Shown in pieces: positions 1 to 8,366 of a stretch of DNA of 64,000 nucleotides (position 1 is its first letter; each line of letters opens with the position of its first letter). The stretch lies in NCBI RefSeq assembly GCF_008923205.2, contig NZ_WBMS02000038.1:13042-77041 (forward strand). Reading direction: 5' to 3'. The notes below the pieces were generated by a model, which worked only from the letters and a program-made list of their open reading frames with translations, had not been told where the DNA came from and did no database searches. The DNA is from Actinomadura physcomitrii. GTDB taxonomy: Bacteria > Actinomycetota > Actinomycetes > Streptosporangiales > Streptosporangiaceae. The translations under genes were made by a program, and so were the position numbers.

Positions 1-108
<108 letters not shown>

Positions 109-216
109 ACCGCACCGTACGGACTCGGCAACCTTGCTCGAGCGGACCTTCTCGGCGAACAACCGTCCCCGACCGGGGCGCGCATCGGATTCACTTAAGA
201 AATACAGTGCGCCGGT

Positions 217-847
217 ATGTTCCGTGCCGGAAGTCGCTATCGTTGGGGTGACGGTACCCACTCGATGATTGACGCTCAGTCGGCTGGCAGTTTGAGCCTT
301 CCTAGTGGACATTTGATCGTGCAAGATCCGAGTTGGGGACGCCATCCGGAGGTGCGACCGTTCACTGTAAAGATCCCCCCAGGTCGTATCCGGTAACTCT
401 TTCGATCTCCCACTGGAATTGGTTACCAGACCCCCCGATGCGATTGGTCAACGCCGCAAGGATTACGGTGCGAGACGAACCTTCGGCGTCCTGGGAACCG
501 GCGCTCCGGCCGGGGCAGGAGTCGGCATCACTTGACGAGGGCGCGTTCTTTGGATTCGGCATTGACTCCGGTACTGGCTGTTTTCTTGATGCTGCAGCCC
601 ACGAAAGGCTTGGAGCGATGCGTGATTTTGATGACGCTTTGCTGATTCGAGCGATCGAGCGCGTGTCTGTGGCCTGGAGCTTCGGACGGGGGATCCGGAA
701 TTGAACATCGTTGTGTTCAAGTGCGGCATGGGTGATGGAGCCTATCCAACGTGGATCGGCCGTTCGGCAGATGGAGACATCACTTGGGTTGTCTCCGATC
801 TGGAGCTACTTCACCATGGTACGGCCCTCGACTTCCCTGGAGTGTGA
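217..847 (+). pseudogene. DUF4241 family protein, broken by two single-base frameshifts
   Basis: Three consecutive reading frames together give one DUF4241-like protein of about 209 residues. The first part (frame from ATG 217, through LPSGHLIVQDP and the PFTVKIPPGR segment) runs into a stop just after base 385. The middle part continues in the next frame with YPVTLSISHW, the conserved VRDEP segment, LRPGQ and FFGFGIDSGTGCFLDA. The last part (from about 690) carries the conserved GDGAYPTWIGR ending and stops at 845-847. Both shifts are explained by one missing base, one beside a run of six C and one beside a run of five G. Either the gene is decayed or the sequence has homopolymer errors near a poor-quality edge. 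Local GC content is clearly lower than in the rest of the window, which would also fit a transferred gene. The function of DUF4241 is unknown. Confidence 0.72.
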
Positions 848-881
848 TGTCAGAGGCCGACACAACCTGGCTTGCCTCAGC

Positions 882-1118
882 TTACTCGTGGACGTGAAGC
901 CCGGCCTTGATGGCGGCGGCGACGGCCTTCGCGGTCTCGGCGGGGAGGATGATGCGCGGGCCGTCGGGGTCCTTGGAGTCGCGGATCGCGATGAGGCCGG
1001 GCATCCGGGCGATCTCCACGCAGTCTGCGCCGTCACCTTGGCTGTGGGAAGACTTCCGCCAAGCCACGTGATCGAAGGGTGAAGAAGGCGCGTCAGGGGA
1101 TGGTGGCGTCGGGTTCAT
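882..1118 (-). CDS. DUF397 domain protein
   Basis: The 78-residue product has the DUF397 pattern: WRKSSHSQ near residues 20-27, then DCVEIAR, IAIRDSKDPDGP and a C-terminal helix. DUF397 proteins are small partners encoded next to XRE/Scr1-type regulators in actinomycetes and are proposed to act as toxin-like or effector partners. The start codon overlaps the stop of the upstream regulator (TGATG), so the two are translated together. The exact biochemical role is not established. Confidence 0.88.
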   Translation of the reverse strand: MNPTPPSPDAPSSPFDHVAWRKSSHSQGDGADCVEIARMPGLIAIRDSKDPDGPRIILPAETAKAVAAAIKAGLHVHE

Positions 1119-1981
1119 CAGGTCCCTGCCTTCACTTGGTCGCGCAGCTTGGTCAAGAAGGCGACGCTGGAGTCCTTGTCGAGGGCGGCAGCCAAGAGGT
1201 GCTGATATTTCAGTCTATGGCTCTCAATGTCCTCGGGTTGCTCCAGGTACAGCGCGTTGCGCCCCATCTCGATGTGGACGATCGTGGGGTCCTCGGCGTA
1301 CTCCAGGAGGGTGAAACTGCAGGCCAGGCCGGGGTGCATGCCGGCTGAGAACGGGATGACCTGCACGGTGATGTGCTCGCTCTCGCCCGTGTCGATCAGG
1401 CGCTGGAGTTGTTCCTCGCGCTCGGACGCGGTGCCGAACGGGCGGGCGACGGCGGCCTCGTCCAGGACGGCCCACAGGTGCGGCGGGTCAGGGTGGTCAA
1501 GGATCCGTTGGCGGGTCATGCGGAAGTCGATGCGCCGCTGAATCTCCTCAGGGTCGCGGATCAGCCCGCCGCGTATCGCGGCGCGTGCATAGGGAACGGT
1601 CTGGAGAAGGCCGGGGATCACGAGCGGCTGGTAGGTGTGGATCCGGGCGGCCTCGGCCTCGAAGCCCGCGTACGCGTTGCCGAGGACGTCGGCGTACTCC
1701 TTCTCCCACCAGCCGCGCTCGCGGGAAAGGCGCGCGAGGTTGAGGAGCGCTTCCTTCTCCTCGCCGCTCACCTTGTAGTAGTCGAGCAGGACGCGGATGT
1801 CGCTCATGTTCGGCTGGGGGCCGATGCCCGTCTCCAGCCGGTTCATCTTGCCCTGGCTCAGGTCGATGTCGCCGCGGACCTTGTCCGCCGTAAGGCCGGC
1901 GTCCAGCCGCAGCCTCCGCAGCTCCCGCGACAACCGGCGGCGGGCGATCGTCGGGCTGCGGCGGTCGGGCGTAGTGGACAT
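1118..1981 (-). CDS. XRE-family regulator with DUF5753 (Scr1-type) domain
   Basis: The 287-residue protein opens with a helix-turn-helix (about residues 13-70; RRLSRELRRLRLDAGLTADK, then LSQGKMNRLETG). A DUF5753 domain follows (GLLQTVPYARAA, RQRILDHPDPP, ERLQRLIDTG-like region, QVIPFSAGMHPGLACSF). This is the common actinomycete regulator type paired with DUF397 proteins, and its partner follows directly in the same transcript. I chose the ATG at 1981 because GGAGAG lies just upstream on the coding strand; a longer reading from 2050 would add a proline-rich, non-conserved extension. The divergent ATPase gene starts 249 bases away, so the shared intergenic region probably holds both promoters. 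The regulator's ligand or target is unknown. Confidence 0.9.
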   Translation of the reverse strand: MSTTPDRRSPTIARRRLSRELRRLRLDAGLTADKVRGDIDLSQGKMNRLETGIGPQPNMSDIRVLLDYYKVSGEEKEALLNLARLSRERGWWEKEYADVLGNAYAGFEAEAARIHTYQPLVIPGLLQTVPYARAAIRGGLIRDPEEIQRRIDFRMTRQRILDHPDPPHLWAVLDEAAVARPFGTASEREEQLQRLIDTGESEHITVQVIPFSAGMHPGLACSFTLLEYAEDPTIVHIEMGRNALYLEQPEDIESHRLKYQHLLAAALDKDSSVAFLTKLRDQVKAGT

Positions 1982-2229
1982 GGGTCTCTCCGGATCAGGA
2001 CCAGCGCGAGGGGCGTCCAGCATCGTAGTCACTTTCCGTATCGGACACATGACAATCTATCGGACGACTTCCAGAATGGAACTTCCATTCTTGAGCATGC
2101 TGGGTCATGCTGGCGATCCGAGGACCTCCGAAGGGGATGCCTGCGCCTCGTGTCGATCACGGAGAGTTGAGAGGTGATCGCATCGTGGTGCCCTCGGGTG
2201 GTGAACCCCCGGCGACAGGAGAGGAAGCC

Positions 2230-2706
2230 ATGATCGTGCCGTCTGCCATGACCGAGCCGGAGACGCGTCCGCCGGTGGCGGGTGAGCCTGCTCGGGCGGA
2301 AGTGCTCGGGCTGGCCGCGTTGCCGTCCGCCGTGCCCGTCGCCCGCTATTTCGCTCACGCGCTGCTGGGCGCGTGGAGGCTGGCGGAGCCGTACGGCTGG
2401 GCCTGTCGGCAGGTGCTGTCCGAGCTGGTCAGCAACGCGCTGGAGGCGACCGGAGAACCCGGCGGGGCGCCTTTGCGGCTCGAAACGTGCGACGTGGCGA
2501 TGATCCTTCTCCGGTTCCAGTGCTCCCCGGCGCATCTGATCGTCGAAGTCCGCGACGGCAGTTCCGAGTGTCCCCGGGTTTCGAACGCCGCTCCGTTGGA
2601 CGAGTCCGGGCGAGGGCTGGCGCTGGCCGGTGCGCTGGCGTCCGAGTGGGGCGTGTACGGGGTCGCGCAAGGCAAGGTCGTGTGGGCCGCGTGGCAACTC
2701 GCGTGA
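2230..2706 (+). CDS. ATP-binding protein of the anti-sigma/RsbW kinase type
   Basis: The 158-residue protein has a GHKL ATPase fold of the HATPase_c_2 type: ELVSNALEAT (N box) about one third in, a loop with VEVRDGS, and a G1-like box DESGRGLALAGALASEWG near the C-terminus. Such stand-alone ATPases are usual neighbours of XRE/DUF397 pairs in actinomycetes and resemble anti-sigma factor kinases. The start at 2230 is preceded by GGAGAGGAAGCC. The stop overlaps the GTG of the next small gene (GTGA). Its sigma factor or phosphorylation partner is not visible nearby. Confidence 0.82.
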   Translation: MIVPSAMTEPETRPPVAGEPARAEVLGLAALPSAVPVARYFAHALLGAWRLAEPYGWACRQVLSELVSNALEATGEPGGAPLRLETCDVAMILLRFQCSPAHLIVEVRDGSSECPRVSNAAPLDESGRGLALAGALASEWGVYGVAQGKVVWAAWQLA

Positions 2707-2921
2707 TCTGGCGCCTGCCGTGGCGCTCCGGGCCGCGCCAGACGGCCGTGGACGCGGCGTTGGCGCAGCTTCGGGAAGGTCTGGCCGATCAGGCGAGGCA
2801 CTGGGGGCGGCTCGCCGATGAGGCGGAGCGCCCTTCGCTGCGGCGCACGTGCATGGCGGTCAAAGCGCACACCCTCGCTCAGGCCGTCGCTCATGTGGAC
2901 GAGGTCAGGTACCGGCGCTGA
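2703..2921 (+). CDS. Small hypothetical protein coupled to the ATPase
   Basis: The 72-residue product starts at a GTG whose last two bases form the stop of the preceding ATPase gene (GTGA), so translation is likely coupled. It begins IWRLPWRSGPRQ and continues as a mostly helical, charged sequence (ALAQLREGLADQARHWGRL) with one cysteine near residue 50. It has no signal peptide or membrane segment. I do not recognise the family. Codon bias at third positions is normal for the genome, which supports it being a real gene. Confidence 0.6.
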   Translation: MIWRLPWRSGPRQTAVDAALAQLREGLADQARHWGRLADEAERPSLRRTCMAVKAHTLAQAVAHVDEVRYRR

Positions 2922-2963
2922 GCGGCGGTCACCGGATGGCCGGTGACCGCCGCTCAAGCGAGA

Positions 2964-3428
2964 TCAGTCATGCGTGACCTGGACGATGATTCTGCCGTCC
3001 TTGGTCATGCGCGGGCGGAACGTCAGGCCGTTGACGGTCGAGGACGAGCCGGAACCGGCGATCGTGGCGTCCATCGAGGTGACCATCTTGCTGTTGCGGC
3101 CGTTCGCGGTGAAGACGACCCGCGGGCCGTCGGTGCGGACGTCGATGCCGTTGACGCCGTACTTCGGGTCGAGCGGGATGCGCTGCCCGCTCTCGACCTC
3201 CACCTCGCAGTCGGCGTCAAGGCAGGCGTCGAGGTTCTTGCCGTCCTTCGCCGTGTCCTTCTTGACCTTCGGGCTCGCGGACGGCGCGGGTGGGCCGGCC
3301 GTCTTGCGCGGCGCTAGGACGGGTTCGTGCGCGGCGGAGAGCCGGACGTGGGTCTGCGCCGCGTAGCCGGTCACCGCGAGCGCGGCGACGGCGGTCGTGC
3401 TGATCAGGCCGAGAAACCTTGTCGACAT
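2964..3428 (-). CDS. Secreted hypothetical protein
   Basis: The 154-residue protein has an N-terminal signal or anchor segment (residues about 5-25, FLGLISTTAVAALAVTGYAA), a proline-rich linker (GPPAPSASPKVKK), a cysteine pair (DACLDADC) and a beta-rich C-terminal half with many polar residues (TFRPRMTKDGRIIVQVTHD at the end). It is probably exported and the two cysteines may form a disulfide. The start is supported by AGGAG about 10 bases upstream. The family is not recognised. The neighbouring thioesterase gene lies upstream on the same strand, 102 bases away. Confidence 0.68.
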   Translation of the reverse strand: MSTRFLGLISTTAVAALAVTGYAAQTHVRLSAAHEPVLAPRKTAGPPAPSASPKVKKDTAKDGKNLDACLDADCEVEVESGQRIPLDPKYGVNGIDVRTDGPRVVFTANGRNSKMVTSMDATIAGSGSSSTVNGLTFRPRMTKDGRIIVQVTHD

Positions 3429-3530
3429 TCTCTGGACTCCTGAAGGTGACTACTGTGTGCACGCCTATCACTACCCAGAGTAGTCGATCAAGAATCAGAG
3501 GCCGATTCGGTGGGGCGATGTCGTGCCAGG

Positions 3531-4331
3531 TCAGGGCGTTGGCTGCGTGTCCACGAACATGGTTTGCAGGACCCGTCCGAACACTCCGTGACCGTCGGCG
3601 AGGGTCGCCTCGCACAGCGCGCCGCCGCGCGGGCTGACGCTCAGCGACGCGGCCATGCACAGCCACTCCCCGGCCGGGTCGCGGTGCAGCGCGACGGTGA
3701 GGTCGGTGTTGATGATCATCCATTTGGCCAGGTCGAGCTGGCTGCCGACGCCGGACGCGCTGTCGGCCAGGGTGAGCGCGCGCACCAGCGGCGAGTCGGC
3801 CTCGCCGGCGACCAGCGGGATGCGGGCGCGGGCCCAGGTCGTCCCGGGGCCCGGCTCGAAGAACGAGCCCTCGGCGATGCGCCACTCCATCGCCGACAGG
3901 TAGCCGTGCGTGTGCAGCCCCGGGGCCGTGAACGTCCGGCCCGCGTCGGGGAGCGGCGGCGGCGCGGGCGCGTGGACGGCCTCGGGCACCTCGGCGGGCG
4001 TCGCCATGATCCGCCACGCGGTGGCCCGGACGACCGGCCGCCCCTCGTGGGTCATCTCGCCCTCGAGCAGCGCGACCCGCCGCCCCGGGCGGACGACCCG
4101 CGCGGACACCTCCAGCTCCGCGACCGGGACGGGGGAGAGGATCTCGACCGTCACCCGCGCGACCCGGGTGCCGGGCACCGGGTCGGTGCGCTCGAACGCC
4201 CGGCCCATCAGGCCCGCGACCGGGCCGGCGTGCTGCAGCGACGGCGACCACGGGCCCGCCGTCGCCGGGGTGCTCGCGAACCGGCCGCCGCCGAGCGGCC
4301 GGTAGAACGCCTCCGGAAGGTCACCGTCCAA
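3531..4331 (-). CDS. Acyl-CoA thioesterase-like (hot-dog fold) protein
   Basis: The protein resembles actinomycete TesB-like thioesterases with two hot-dog halves: FYRPLGGGRFASTPATAGPW, then HAGPVAGLMGRAFE and ARVTVEILSPVPVAELEVSA in the first half, and a second half with LPLVAGE-like and GVGSQLDLAKW segments. It probably hydrolyses an acyl-CoA in the cytoplasm; the substrate is unknown. I chose the TTG at 4331, preceded by AGGAGC at a normal distance. A GTG at 4349 is possible but its ribosome site would fall inside the palindrome at 4348-4374. That palindrome is directly upstream and probably binds the regulator of this gene. Confidence 0.78.
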   Translation of the reverse strand: MDGDLPEAFYRPLGGGRFASTPATAGPWSPSLQHAGPVAGLMGRAFERTDPVPGTRVARVTVEILSPVPVAELEVSARVVRPGRRVALLEGEMTHEGRPVVRATAWRIMATPAEVPEAVHAPAPPPLPDAGRTFTAPGLHTHGYLSAMEWRIAEGSFFEPGPGTTWARARIPLVAGEADSPLVRALTLADSASGVGSQLDLAKWMIINTDLTVALHRDPAGEWLCMAASLSVSPRGGALCEATLADGHGVFGRVLQTMFVDTQPTP

Positions 4332-4347
4332 CGCCCTGCTCCTCTCC

Positions 4348-4374
4348 ACGATCTAGAACGATATTCTAGATCGT
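4348..4374. promoter_or_regulatory. Long perfect palindrome, operator candidate upstream of the thioesterase
   Basis: Two perfect 11-base arms (ACGATCTAGAA and TTCTAGATCGT) flank a 5-base centre CGATA. The site lies 17 bases upstream of the thioesterase start and touches the stop codon of the LCP gene. Size and symmetry fit a TetR-type dimer site. No regulator gene is adjacent; the only TetR gene in the window is at 15515-16147. Confidence 0.6.
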
Positions 4375-6044
4375 CAGTGGCAGAGCTTCTCCGTGGCCGT
4401 CCCCGCGTCCAGCGCGGACCCCGACGCGGGCGACGCCGTCGGCGACGGCGAGGCCACCTTCACCTTCTTCACCCCGTCCCAGTCGGCGCCCACCATCACC
4501 TGCACCCGCGACCCGAGCGACGAGACCTCCTTCAGCTTCGCGTTCGGGATCGCCGCCGCCAGGGTCTTCGCCGAGTCCTCCCGGCCCGGGCCGTACTGGA
4601 TCTGGGTGCGCTGCAGCCCCCGCCGCGCCACCCCCGGCACCACCGTGACGTGGAAGCCGTCCTTCGTCAGCTGCGCGCCCGCGTGCGTCGCCAGCCCCGG
4701 CGTCCCGATCGCGTTCAGGACCCGGACGCTGATGTCGTCCGGCGGCACCGTCGGCCCGTCCGACGGGGTCTTGGACGGCGTCGCGCTCGGCTTCGGCGTC
4801 TTCTTCGCCTCGCTCAGCGGCTCGTCGTGCCGGATCCGGCCGAACAGGTCGTTCGCCTTCGCCTGGTCCCACTGGACGGTCGACTGCGGCGACGGCGAGT
4901 TCCACAGCAGCGCGTTGTACCCCGGGTTCGCCAGCGGCACGTTCGCGAACGTCAGGCTGTCGGTCGACAGGTCCTTCATCTGGTCGGCGAGCTTCGGCAG
5001 GCCCTTGGCGAGCTCCGGGTCGACCCGCAGCGACTTCAGCGCCGCGTCCAGGAACTTCGTCGACTTCACCGGGTCGCTCAGCGTCTTCGACGACAGCGCC
5101 TGCTTCATCATCGACGCCATGAACTGCTGCTGCCGGTCGATCCGGCCGAGGTCGGTGCCGCCGGTCAGGGTGTAGCGGGCCCGCGCGAACCCGAGCGCCT
5201 TCAGCCCGTCCACGTGCGACTTGCCCGCCGGCAGCTTCAGCCCGCTCTTCGGGTCGTTGATCGCCTGCTCGGTGCACACGTCGACGCCGCCGAGCGCGTC
5301 CACCATGTTGACGAACCCGTAGAAGTTCACCTCGATGTAGTGGTCGATCGACACGCCGGTCGCCCGCTTGATCGTCGCCACCGTGAGATCGGGCCCGCCG
5401 AACTGGTACGCCCACGTCAGCTTGCCCGGACGGGCTCCGATCTGCTGCCCCTTCGGCCCCTCCGACCCGTTCGACCTGTGCGCCGGGATCGTCACGTACG
5501 AGTCGCGCGGCAGGCTCACGATCGACACCCGGTCGTGGTCGCGGGAGACGTGCACCAGCTCCATCGTGTCGGAGCGCTCGCCCGCGTCGTGGCCGAGCTT
5601 CGCCGCCTTCTGCTGCGCCTTCGTCAGCCCCTCGCGGCGGTCGACCCCGGCGACCAGGATCGTCATCGCGCCCTTCGGGCCGTCCTTGCCCTTACCGAGC
5701 CCGCCGACGTGCACCTTGTCGATCGCGCCCGTCACGTAGTTCTGGAACGCCCACGCCCCGCCCGAGGTCAGCAGCACGAACGCCGACGCCGTCCCGGTCA
5801 GGGTCAGGAACCGCTTCTGCCGCCGGGCGCTCATCGCCGCCCGCGGGCTGATCCGGCGGCCCGGGCGCCGAGGCCCCCGCGGCCCGTCCACCTTCACCCG
5901 CGGCGCCGGCATCCCGTCGATGGTGACGCCCTCGATGTCGCCGTCGTCGGCGGGGCCGTCGGCCGCTCCACCTGCGGGTCTGGGCCGGAAGTAGCGCTCC
6001 AGCGGGTCGGCGTCGCCGCGTCCCGAGTCGTGCCCGTCCACCAT
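4374..6044 (-). CDS. LCP (LytR-CpsA-Psr) family glycopolymer ligase with LytR_C domain
   Basis: The 556-residue protein has an acidic cytoplasmic N-terminus, one membrane segment (about residues 80-100), an extracellular LCP domain (about 125-340; ILVAGVDRRE, ERSDTMELVHV, SIVSLPRDSYV, LTWAYQFGGPDLTV, IDHYIEVNFYGFVNMVDALG, RARYTLTGGTDLGRIDRQQQ) and a LytR_C domain (about 436-526). LCP enzymes transfer lipid-linked wall polymers onto peptidoglycan; the arginines and aspartates of the pyrophosphate-binding site are present. The ATG at 6044 has GGAGG upstream. A divergent glycosyltransferase starts at 6300. A second LCP gene lies at 45860-47281 inside the wall-polymer locus. Confidence 0.92.
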   Translation of the reverse strand: MVDGHDSGRGDADPLERYFRPRPAGGAADGPADDGDIEGVTIDGMPAPRVKVDGPRGPRRPGRRISPRAAMSARRQKRFLTLTGTASAFVLLTSGGAWAFQNYVTGAIDKVHVGGLGKGKDGPKGAMTILVAGVDRREGLTKAQQKAAKLGHDAGERSDTMELVHVSRDHDRVSIVSLPRDSYVTIPAHRSNGSEGPKGQQIGARPGKLTWAYQFGGPDLTVATIKRATGVSIDHYIEVNFYGFVNMVDALGGVDVCTEQAINDPKSGLKLPAGKSHVDGLKALGFARARYTLTGGTDLGRIDRQQQFMASMMKQALSSKTLSDPVKSTKFLDAALKSLRVDPELAKGLPKLADQMKDLSTDSLTFANVPLANPGYNALLWNSPSPQSTVQWDQAKANDLFGRIRHDEPLSEAKKTPKPSATPSKTPSDGPTVPPDDISVRVLNAIGTPGLATHAGAQLTKDGFHVTVVPGVARRGLQRTQIQYGPGREDSAKTLAAAIPNAKLKEVSSLGSRVQVMVGADWDGVKKVKVASPSPTASPASGSALDAGTATEKLCH

Positions 6045-6299
6045 GCCGACGCCCGCCTCCCGAAGACCTCGTTCTCGCGTGGGTCCCCACCACTCTAAAG
6101 TGGGGAACACCCGTCCGTTCGCTACCTGTACTTCGTGTCCTTGCAGTAACGTGGCGCCGTCTTGACCACACCCCGGCGGCCCGCACGCAAACCTGGGTGG
6201 CGTGGGCTGCGTCAGACAAGCAAGCGAGAGAGAGGAAGGGGGGCCTCCCTCTGGCCGCGGCACCCCGTCGCCACGGCCGAGGTACGCCCGCGAGCCCAC

Positions 6300-7367
6300 A
6301 TGAATCCACCTCCCCACGCCCAGCGCACGACACGGCACGGAACGCGGCCGCGCACCGGTGGCGAACGCACCTGGCCCGCGGTGTCGGTGGTCATGCCGGT
6401 CCTCAACGAGCAGCGCCACCTGACGGACTCCGTCCGGCGCATCATGACCCAGGACTACCCCGGCGAGATGGAGCTCGTGCTCGCCGTCGGGCCGTCCCGC
6501 GACCGCACCGAGGAGATCGCCCGCCGCCTCGCCGGCGAGGACTCCCGCATCGTCGTGGTCGCCAACCCCACCGGGCGCACCCCGCAGGGCCTCAACATCG
6601 CCATCAAGGCGTCCCAGTACTCGATCATCGTCCGGGTGGACGGGCACTCGCTGCTGCCGCCCGACTACGTCCGCGCCGCGGTCGAGACGATGGAGGAGAC
6701 CGGCGCCGACAACGTCGGCGGCATCATGGCCGCCGAGGGCGTCACCCCCTTCGAGCAGGCCGTCGCCCGCGCCATGACGTCCCGGATCGGCGTCGGCAAC
6801 GCCCGGTTCCACACCGGCGGCGAGGCAGGCGAGGTCGAGACGGTCTACCTCGGCACGTTCCGGCGCAGCGCGCTGGAGCGGGTCGGCGGCTACGACGAGA
6901 CCTTCACGCGCGCCCAGGACTGGGAGATGAACCACCGCATCCGGCAGACCGGCGGGCGGATCTTCTTCACCCCGCGGATGCGCGTCACCTACCGTCCCCG
7001 GCCCAACCTGCGCGCCCTCGCCAGGCAGTACTTCCACACCGGGCGCTGGCGCCGCGTCGTCGGCCGCGAGCACCAGGGCACCCTCAACCTGCGCTACCTC
7101 GCCCCGCCCATCGCCGTGGTCGCGATGGCCGCGGGCGTGGTCGCCGGGGCGTTCGGGTTCTGGCCCGGCTGGATCCTGCCCGGCGGGTACGCGGTGGCGA
7201 TGATCGTCGGCGGGGCCGTGGAGGGCCGCGGGCTGCCGCCGTCCGCCTGGATCCGGCTGCCGCTGGTCTTCGCGACCATGCACGTCACCTGGGGCATCGG
7301 GTTCCTGACCAGCCCGCCGCGGCTCGGCCAGCCCACCCCCGCCAAACCCGGCGAACCGGTGGTGTAG
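6300..7367 (+). CDS. Family 2 glycosyltransferase, membrane-associated
   Basis: The 355-residue protein starts with VSVVMPVLNEQRHL, has the donor-binding acidic motif VRVDGHS, GGIMAAEG, and the QDWEMNHRIRQTGG segment typical of GT2 enzymes that extend surface glycans. Two or three hydrophobic segments follow near the C-terminus (IAVVAMAAGVVAGAFGFWPG, then YAVAMIVGGAV), so the protein is anchored at the cytoplasmic face. It is divergent from the LCP gene across a 255-base spacer (6045-6299) that holds no gene; an imperfect inverted repeat at 6084-6105 could regulate either side. The sugar donor cannot be read from sequence. Confidence 0.85.
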   Translation: MNPPPHAQRTTRHGTRPRTGGERTWPAVSVVMPVLNEQRHLTDSVRRIMTQDYPGEMELVLAVGPSRDRTEEIARRLAGEDSRIVVVANPTGRTPQGLNIAIKASQYSIIVRVDGHSLLPPDYVRAAVETMEETGADNVGGIMAAEGVTPFEQAVARAMTSRIGVGNARFHTGGEAGEVETVYLGTFRRSALERVGGYDETFTRAQDWEMNHRIRQTGGRIFFTPRMRVTYRPRPNLRALARQYFHTGRWRRVVGREHQGTLNLRYLAPPIAVVAMAAGVVAGAFGFWPGWILPGGYAVAMIVGGAVEGRGLPPSAWIRLPLVFATMHVTWGIGFLTSPPRLGQPTPAKPGEPVV

Positions 7368-7399
7368 CGGCGAAATCCGGCCAACCTCCCCTGAACCCC

Positions 7400-7415
7400 C
7401 GTGCGTTTTCGCACG
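7400..7415. terminator. Short GC hairpin with TTTT loop
   Basis: CGTGCG and CGCACG pair perfectly around a TTTT loop, 33 bases after the glycosyltransferase stop and 53 bases before the next start. No U-tract follows, so it is a weak terminator candidate. Confidence 0.4.
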
Positions 7416-7467
7416 TCTCAGGGTTAGGTTCGACGGGAACACGCCCGCCGGGCGCGAGGAGGTTGCC

Positions 7468-8274
7468 ATGTCCAACGGCGCACGCCACGGCATAGGCGCG
7501 GTGGTGGGGCTCGTCGCGACGGCCGTACTCACGTACTGCCTGACCATGGGCGCCTACAAGATGTCCATGGCGCAGCGGTACTTTTCCGCGACGTTCCGCA
7601 ACTACCATGGCAAGGAACTGTGGATCGGCGCGGTGCTCCTGATCGGCGCGGCGATCGTGCTCGGGCTCGTCACGGGGTCGCGGGTGTCGCCGGTCGCCTC
7701 GCTGATCCCGGGCGTCCTCTACACCGCCACCGGCGTGCTGTGGATCGCCGACGCCGGATGGGCGATGCGGAACACGGCGAAGAAGTCCTTCCCCAACTCG
7801 CTCACCCTGGGGTACCTGAACCTCGCCACGTTCGGCGTGTTCCTGCTGCTCGGCGTCGCGTTGCTCGTCGCGTCGGTGCCGCCGTCGCGGTGGCGCGCCC
7901 GGACGGCCGCGCCGCGCTACGGCGGGCCGCCGCCCGCCCCGCTGGGCCCGCCGCCCGCCGCGGGCGCTCCGGCGCCGCTGGGCGCGCCTCAGGCGCCCGC
8001 ACAGGACTCGCCATGGGGACGGCCGCCGCAGTACGGGCAGCAGCCTCCCGGGCAGCCGCAGTACGGCCGCTCGGCGCAGCCGGGCCTCCCGCCTGCGGCC
8101 TCCCCGGCGCCGTCCGCGCCGCCGGCCCAGCCTCCGGCGCGCCCCGCGTCCGGTGCCGTCCCGTTCGACGACAACGACGGCAAGCCGTCCGCCCAGGGCG
8201 GCGGCTCCGGTGAGGGCGTCGGCGAGTGGACGCAGATGTACGGCGGCGACGACCTGCGACGCGGCGACCGCTAA
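7468..8274 (+). CDS. Four-helix membrane protein with a proline-rich tail
   Basis: The 268-residue protein has about four membrane helices in its first 140 residues (GIGAVVGLVATAVLTYCLT; LWIGAVLLIGAAIVLGLVTG; VASLIPGVLYTATGVLWIA; FGVFLLLGVALLVASV). A cytoplasmic tail follows, rich in Pro, Gly and Gln, with a repeated PQYGQ/PQYGR motif. The tail ends acidic (EWTQMYGGDDLR). Proteins of this layout are common in actinomycetes and have no known function. The start has GAGGAGGTTGCC just upstream. Confidence 0.75.
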   Translation: MSNGARHGIGAVVGLVATAVLTYCLTMGAYKMSMAQRYFSATFRNYHGKELWIGAVLLIGAAIVLGLVTGSRVSPVASLIPGVLYTATGVLWIADAGWAMRNTAKKSFPNSLTLGYLNLATFGVFLLLGVALLVASVPPSRWRARTAAPRYGGPPPAPLGPPPAAGAPAPLGAPQAPAQDSPWGRPPQYGQQPPGQPQYGRSAQPGLPPAASPAPSAPPAQPPARPASGAVPFDDNDGKPSAQGGGSGEGVGEWTQMYGGDDLRRGDR

Positions 8275-8366
8275 CGTCGCCGGGCCAGTACCCTGACTGC
8301 GTCAGGGCCGGTCCGCCGGGCGGGTACGGGGAGGAATGCCATGACCGCCGAGCCGGTCGCTCCCGC

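Noticed and set aside
3510..6098. 862-codon open frame on the plus strand
   Set aside because: It is antisense to the thioesterase and LCP genes, very rich in Arg, Pro, Gly and His, and has no domain pattern.
6084..6105. Inverted repeat between the LCP and GT2 genes as an operator
   Set aside because: The arms pair only with a bulge and it may be chance; I mention it but do not list it as a site.
6045..7547. Upstream extension of the LCP reading frame on the minus strand
   Set aside because: The frame stays open only because of high GC; it lies antisense to the GT2 gene, and the LCP protein has a good start with ribosome site at 6044.
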